Positions 59,529-64,000 of a stretch of DNA of 64,000 nucleotides are shown here, piece after piece. A model generated the notes under the pieces. The model was not told the origin of the DNA. It ran no database searches and worked only from the letters and a program-made list of their open reading frames with translations. Source of the DNA: Methylocystis echinoides (GTDB lineage Bacteria; Pseudomonadota; Alphaproteobacteria; Rhizobiales; Beijerinckiaceae); the NCBI RefSeq assembly GCF_040687965.1, contig NZ_CP156087.1, forward strand, positions 62,001 through 126,000, written 5' to 3'. Position 1 is the stretch's first letter, and every line of letters begins with the position of its first letter. Both the position numbers and the translations under genes were made by a program.

Positions 59529-61748
59529 ATGACCGCCCCACAACGCACCCCGCCAGATCGAGCCGGAGAGGTTCTCGCAGGAATCGTCGAGCGCGTGACG
59601 TTCCACAATGAGGAGAATGGCTTCTGCGTCTTGCGCGTGAAGGCGCGCGGTCATCGCGACCTTGTCACCGTCGTCGGCCACGCCGCGACGATTTCCGCTG
59701 GGGAATGGATCACGGTCACTGGCGAGTGGGTCAACGACCGAAACCATGGCCAGCAATTCAAGGCCCGGTTCCTGAAAACATCGGCCCCAACGACCGCCGA
59801 GGGAATTGAGAAATATCTCGCCTCCGGGATGATCCGGGGAATCGGGCCGGCCTACGCCAAGCGCATGGTCAAGGCGTTCGGCGACAAGGTCTTCGACGTC
59901 ATTGAAGCCGAGCCCGATCGGCTGAAAGAGGTCGACGGCATTGGCCCGATCCGGGCCCAGCGAATCGTTTCGGCCTGGGCCGAACAAAAAGTCGTGCGGG
60001 AGATCATGGTGTTCCTTCACAGTCACGGCGTCGGCACCGCCCGGGCTGTCCGGATCTTCAAGACCTATGGCGCCGACGCCGTGCAGGTGATGACGGAGAA
60101 CCCCTATCGCCTCGCCCGAGATATTCGCGGAATCGGCTTCAAGACGGCGGACGCCATCGCCATGAAACTCGGCATCGAGAAGACGGCGATGATCCGCGTG
60201 CGCGCGGGAATTTCCTACGCCCTCACCGAAGCCATGGACGAAGGACACTGCGGGCTGCCAATCGACAAGCTGCTGCCGCTCGCGGGAGAACTCCTCGAAG
60301 TCCCCCAAGAGTTGGTTCGGACGGCCTTGGACCTGGAGCTTGGCGAAGGCGTCGTCGTGCGAGACCAGGTAGCCGAGACGGATTGCGTTTTTCTGACCGG
60401 CCTCTACCGCGCGGAACAGACGATTGCCCAGCGGTTGCAGACTCTCCTGAACGGCAAGCTGCCGTGGCCGTGGATCGATCCAACCAAGGCCCTCCCCTGG
60501 ATCGAGCAGAAAACCGGTTTGGCGCTGGCGGAACGCCAGAATGAAGCCATTCGCCTGGCTTTGATGACGAAGGTTCTCGTCATCACCGGCGGTCCGGGCG
60601 TCGGAAAGACAACGATCGTCAACTCCATCCTGCGCATTCTGGCGGCGAAGGGCGTCAAGCTTCTTCTTTGCGCGCCCACTGGCCGCGCCGCAAAGCGCAT
60701 GACGGAGGCGACGGGCTTCGAGGCAAAGACGATTCACCGCCTCCTCGAAGTCGATCCAAAAAATGGCGGGTTCAAGAAGAACGACGACAACCCGATCGAC
60801 TGCGAACTGCTCGTCGTCGACGAAGCCTCCATGGTCGACGTGATGCTGATGCAAGCGCTGCTCAAGGCCTTGCCCAATGACTCTGCATTGCTGGTTGTCG
60901 GTGATATTGACCAGTTGCCTTCTATCGGCCCTGGACAGGTCCTCGCCGACATCATTCAGTCTGGCGCCGTTCCCGTTGTGCGCCTGACGGAAGTATTTCG
61001 GCAGGCGGCCCAGAGCCGGATCATCCTGGCGGCCCATAACATCAATAAGGGGATCATGCCGGATCTCAGGCGACCGCCAAGCGACAGCGATTTCTATTTC
61101 GTCGCAGCGGCAGAGCCCGAAAAAGCCGTATCCACGATCGTCAATCTCGTTAAACGTCGCATACCAGAACGTTTTGGTTTTGATCCGATCCGCGACATTC
61201 AGGTTCTTTGTCCGATGAACCGCGGCGGTGTCGGCGCTCGCTCCCTGAATGTCGAACTCCAATCCGTCCTGAACCCAGCTGGCGAAAAGAAAGTAGAGCG
61301 ATTTGGTTGGACATTCGCCCCAAGGGACAAGGTGATGCAAATCGAAAATGACTATGACAAGGAAGTCTACAATGGCGATGTCGGCTACATCGAGGGAATC
61401 GATGTCGACACAGGAGAGTTGACGGCGAACTTTGATGGCCGCTCTGTCATCTATGAATTCGGCGAACTCGACACGCTCGTTCCGGCCTATGCCGCCACCA
61501 TCCACAAGTCCCAAGGATCGGAATATCCAGCTGTCGTGATTCCCATCATGACGCAGCATTATGCCATGCTTCAACGCAATCTGATTTACACCGGCGTAAC
61601 CCGCGGGAAGAAACTCGTGGTGCTGGTCGGCCAAGCCAAGGCGGTGGCGATTGCGGTGAAGAATGTTTCCGGCCGTCGGCGCTGGACAAAACTTCGAGAA
61701 TGGCTCGCGAAGCCATGCTCCTCGATCCCGCCGATGAGCGTGGCCTGA
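59529..61748 (+). CDS. recD2: RecD2-type helicase
   Basis: The 739-residue protein begins with an OB-like region (GIVERVTFHNEENGFCVLRV), then helix-hairpin-helix repeats (MIRGIGPAYAKRMVKAFGDK) and the SF1B helicase. Walker A is VITGGPGVGKTTIVNSI near 350, Walker B is LLVVDEASMVDVML, motif III is LLVVGDIDQLPSIGPG and the end has TIHKSQGSEYPAVVIP. It unwinds 5'-3'. A 932-codon open frame on the opposite strand is its antisense shadow. A small zinc-ribbon gene follows after 48 bases. Confidence 0.92.
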   Translation: MTAPQRTPPDRAGEVLAGIVERVTFHNEENGFCVLRVKARGHRDLVTVVGHAATISAGEWITVTGEWVNDRNHGQQFKARFLKTSAPTTAEGIEKYLASGMIRGIGPAYAKRMVKAFGDKVFDVIEAEPDRLKEVDGIGPIRAQRIVSAWAEQKVVREIMVFLHSHGVGTARAVRIFKTYGADAVQVMTENPYRLARDIRGIGFKTADAIAMKLGIEKTAMIRVRAGISYALTEAMDEGHCGLPIDKLLPLAGELLEVPQELVRTALDLELGEGVVVRDQVAETDCVFLTGLYRAEQTIAQRLQTLLNGKLPWPWIDPTKALPWIEQKTGLALAERQNEAIRLALMTKVLVITGGPGVGKTTIVNSILRILAAKGVKLLLCAPTGRAAKRMTEATGFEAKTIHRLLEVDPKNGGFKKNDDNPIDCELLVVDEASMVDVMLMQALLKALPNDSALLVVGDIDQLPSIGPGQVLADIIQSGAVPVVRLTEVFRQAAQSRIILAAHNINKGIMPDLRRPPSDSDFYFVAAAEPEKAVSTIVNLVKRRIPERFGFDPIRDIQVLCPMNRGGVGARSLNVELQSVLNPAGEKKVERFGWTFAPRDKVMQIENDYDKEVYNGDVGYIEGIDVDTGELTANFDGRSVIYEFGELDTLVPAYAATIHKSQGSEYPAVVIPIMTQHYAMLQRNLIYTGVTRGKKLVVLVGQAKAVAIAVKNVSGRRRWTKLREWLAKPCSSIPPMSVA

Positions 61749-61796
61749 TCTACGGCTTTGCGATCTAAAGAAATTGAAACCGGAGACTCGCGATTG

Positions 61797-62105
61797 ATGT
61801 ATGTGATTTCCTTGGACCACTATGTGGACGCCAAAGGCGCAATCGCCATCGATAAAGGCCCGGGCCGCAAGATCGCGGATTTCGCGACCGCCGCGGTCGC
61901 TTACGCCTCCAACAAAAAGCGGCCGGACGACGCGCCTCGGCCGACCTGTTTCAAATGCCGCAATCCGAAAGATAAGGCCGTCGACATCAGTCTCACTGAA
62001 ACAGGTCTTGTGGTCTGGCGCTGTCACGCATGTGGCAACGAGGGCCAGATCTCCAACTGGCGCGGCACATTCTGGGACTTGAGCCGAGTCATGTCGTTGA
62101 AATGA
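61797..62105 (+). CDS. Small zinc-ribbon protein
   Basis: The 102-residue product starts at ATG 61797 and has four cysteines in two pairs, PTCFKCRNPKD and WRCHACGNEGQ, a zinc-ribbon spacing. The front half has KGPGRKIADFATAAVAYASN. No wider family was recognised. It is close behind the helicase gene and may bind nucleic acid. Confidence 0.6.
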   Translation: MYVISLDHYVDAKGAIAIDKGPGRKIADFATAAVAYASNKKRPDDAPRPTCFKCRNPKDKAVDISLTETGLVVWRCHACGNEGQISNWRGTFWDLSRVMSLK

Positions 62106-62144
62106 GCCGCTGCTCCGAGAATTCAAATCCCCCGGACCAAAGCG

Positions 62145-62936
62145 TTAGAGGAACGCTGACAGGAGCGGCCTCTGCTCAATGTGCCTCTGAATGGTTGACC
62201 GAAGGTTGTCCATGGACGCGTCGAAATAGGCTTGCCTCAGATCGCCGCGCGCCATTTCATAGCGGAGGAACACACAATAAGTAGCGATGACGTCAGTCAA
62301 GCAATAGTCCGCCACCTCGGCTAGCTGACCCGCTGTTACGAGCGCCTCAACCTGACTGCCGTCGACGCCGCCAATCTTTGCGGGAATGTTCGCCAACGCC
62401 GCCATCTCGGCAAGACTGGGTTTAATCGAAGCGCCGTAAGTCGACAGGACGTCGCATAGGTCGATGTGATCCTGGCCGAAGCGATGCCAATAGTTTCGAC
62501 GGCCCCCATTGTAGAGCCCAGACAGAGGTACTCCGAGAGCGAACGACCGGTAGCGTAGCAATGGAAGGTCGAAACCGTTGCCGCCGAAAGTCACAAGCAT
62601 GGGGCCGGTGCCGCGTCCGTCTACCGGCAGGCTTTTGACGAAGCCGAGCAGCAATTCAGCCTCGCTCCTCTCGGCGATCGATCGACTGCCGAACTGGCTC
62701 ACAGTCCACGGGCCGCCCCCTTCTTCCCGCTTCGCGTAGAGGGCGGCGATCGAGACGATCCGATACATCGGCGTCTTTAAGAAGGCGGTCGTCGGGTCCT
62801 GCCCATCGCGTGCGTAGCGTTCGCCCAGCAACCTCCTGACGTCGGCGTCGGGCGCGTCTTCCGGCTGACCGAGCAGACGCCGGCCGACCTCAAGATCGGG
62901 AACAGCTTCAATATCGAAGACAACTAGCGCGGTCAT
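62145..62936 (-). CDS. PolB-type 3'-5' exonuclease
   Basis: The 263-residue protein is a DEDD exonuclease: VVFDIEAVPD (Asp, Glu), FGGNGFDLPLLRYRSFALG (Asp), HIDLCDVLSTYG and VADYCLTDVIATYCVFLRYE (Asp near the end). It belongs to the predicted exonuclease-only PolB relatives and would trim DNA 3' ends. It converges on the zinc-ribbon gene and diverges from the topoisomerase gene. Confidence 0.85.
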   Translation of the reverse strand: MTALVVFDIEAVPDLEVGRRLLGQPEDAPDADVRRLLGERYARDGQDPTTAFLKTPMYRIVSIAALYAKREEGGGPWTVSQFGSRSIAERSEAELLLGFVKSLPVDGRGTGPMLVTFGGNGFDLPLLRYRSFALGVPLSGLYNGGRRNYWHRFGQDHIDLCDVLSTYGASIKPSLAEMAALANIPAKIGGVDGSQVEALVTAGQLAEVADYCLTDVIATYCVFLRYEMARGDLRQAYFDASMDNLRSTIQRHIEQRPLLSAFL

Positions 62937-63138
62937 GGATCAGCCCGTGGGGGAACGGCGACGCTTGCCAAAAGCAGCGGCCATGCCTCGGATCAAGGCC
63001 GTCGGGAAAACCGCCGCGCTGAGTCTACCACTGACCATTGGGTCGGCCACCTGGCCGTCGGCTCCCCCTCTTCGGTGTTCTGTATTTGTTCCAAGCCTTG
63101 CGCTAGGCTTGCGGCAGGCATTCTGATTCGGCGGCCCC

Positions 63139-64000
63139 ATGGCGACAGTGATCATTACGGAGAAGACCAGCCAAGCCAGGGACCTACGGGCCGCCCTGGG
63201 CGCGCGCTTCGGGCAAATTCTCCCGGCTGAGGGGCACCTCCTCCGCTTGGCCGAACCCGAAGAGGTTAATGCGGCCTGGAAGAGTTGGTCCTGCGTCGTC
63301 CTTAACCCCGAGGGGCTCTATCCGACCTGCCCTGCCACAGGGGGAAACAAAGGGCCAAAGCTGAAAGCCATCGCCGCGGCGCTCAAGGCCTGCGACGACG
63401 TCATCCTGGCGACCGACTGTGACCGTGAAGGCCAGCTGATCGGTCAAGAAATCCTCGAACATCTCGGCTATCGCGGACGCGTTCGGCGGGCCTTGTTCAC
63501 GGCGCAGGATCCGAAAACGCTGCAGCAAGCCTTCGCTCGGCTGAAGCCGAACGCGGAGATGCGCCCGCTCTACGAAGCGGCGGTGGCCCGCCAACAGGCG
63601 GATCAGATCTTCAATCTCTCGCTCACCCGGACGGCGACGAAGACGTTAGTCCCGCCAGGCGTGCGCGGGGTCATCGGAATCGGTCGGGTCAAGACGCCGA
63701 CGCTGGCGATTGTCTGCCTGCGTGAACTGGAGATCGTCAATTTCCGGCCTGAAGACTATTTCGAGGTTGTCGCCGTCGCGACGGTCGCCAACGGCGATTT
63801 TTTGATGCGCCACGCGCCTTCCGCGAAAATGCGACTCAGGGAGCGCGCCCAGGCCGAGGCGATCGCAAAGGCTGCGGCGGGGTATCAGGGAGTGCTGCGT
63901 GTCTCGGTCGAGGAGAAGCGACAAGCGCCGCCTCGTCTATTTGATTTGCCCTCCCTGCAGAAGACCTGCGGCCAGCGGTGGGGGTGGACAGCAGACAAGA
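63139..64000 (+). CDS. Type IA DNA topoisomerase, C-terminus outside the window
   Basis: The visible 287 residues start with the Toprim domain: VIITEKTSQARDLRAAL with the catalytic Glu, and ILATDCDREGQLIGQEILEH with the D-x-D-x-E set. The linker has YEAAVARQQADQIFNLSLTR and GVIGIGRVKTPTLAIVCLRE, the family G-R-V-x-T-P-T-L box. The window ends at LPSLQKTCGQRWGW, before the active Tyr. TopB/TraE-like plasmid forms unlink DNA in replication. Confidence 0.92.
   Translation, partial: MATVIITEKTSQARDLRAALGARFGQILPAEGHLLRLAEPEEVNAAWKSWSCVVLNPEGLYPTCPATGGNKGPKLKAIAAALKACDDVILATDCDREGQLIGQEILEHLGYRGRVRRALFTAQDPKTLQQAFARLKPNAEMRPLYEAAVARQQADQIFNLSLTRTATKTLVPPGVRGVIGIGRVKTPTLAIVCLRELEIVNFRPEDYFEVVAVATVANGDFLMRHAPSAKMRLRERAQAEAIAKAAAGYQGVLRVSVEEKRQAPPRLFDLPSLQKTCGQRWGWTADK

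Noticed and set aside
59328-62126. 932-codon open frame on the minus strand
   Set aside because: It lies opposite the RecD2-type helicase, which has all expected motifs. The reverse frame is Arg/Gly/His-rich with no family pattern; it is open because of GC-rich codon use.
1-64000. CRISPR arrays, rRNA, tRNA and intact insertion sequences
   Set aside because: No regularly spaced repeats, cloverleaf-like segments, rRNA blocks or transposase genes were recognised by eye in either strand.

Overview
The window is GC-rich DNA with alphaproteobacterial gene families (RepC-type initiator, VirB/VirD4 transfer genes, DUF932, ParB-like and DUF2493 proteins). It looks like part of a large self-transmissible plasmid of a Hyphomicrobiales-type alphaproteobacterium. 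The RepC, relaxosome and complete VirB set support the plasmid call strongly. A methylotroph-like host is only a guess from overall style. No rRNA, tRNA, CRISPR array or intact insertion sequence was recognised.

Layout. 0-3.2 kb is a corrinoid block on the minus strand: a TonB-dependent receptor cut by the window edge and a cbiZ gene split by an in-frame amber codon, each behind its own cobalamin riboswitch. A BASS-type transporter follows (3.5-4.5 kb). 4.9-11.9 kb holds genes typical of a conjugative leading region: DUF932, a large ParB-like protein, a Toprim protein, a DUF2493 protein, a small SSB and a nuclease-like secreted protein. 11.9-17.8 kb carries small envelope proteins, an OafA-like acyltransferase, an XRE regulator and a lytic transglycosylase. 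RepC lies at 18.3-19.5 kb behind a predicted antisense RNA and attenuator; no repA or repB is beside it. A second SSB follows.

21.6-27.0 kb is the relaxosome region. TraK-, TraL- and TraM-like genes on the minus strand diverge from a MobC/TraJ-like gene and a large relaxase on the plus strand, the same geometry as RP4 Tra1, which places oriT at about 23.9-24.2 kb. 27.1-32.9 kb is a defence block on the minus strand: a complete type II CBASS (CapV phospholipase, CD-NTase, E1/E2-like Cap2, JAB peptidase Cap3), preceded by a GHKL ATPase and a STAS-like DUF4325 protein. A DUF433/DUF5615-like toxin-antitoxin pair sits at 33.5-34.5 kb. 34.7-47.3 kb is one virB1-to-virB11 plus virD4 operon on the minus strand.

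47.5-59 kb is accessory: two copies of a 72-residue protein gene, a cupin protein, a frameshifted PLD nuclease, a YhaN/YhaO-like ATPase-nuclease pair, a HigBA-like module, a UvrD-like helicase, a SRAP protein and a molbindin. 59.5-64 kb has a RecD2-type helicase, a zinc-ribbon protein, a 3'-5' exonuclease and a topoisomerase IA cut by the window end.

The main unexplained signal is a family of about ten AT-rich palindromes sharing a CTAAA/ATATA core. They lie directly upstream of repC, the relaxosome genes, the virB operon and several small genes, and were not seen in front of the CBASS or repair genes. They look like operators of one backbone regulon.
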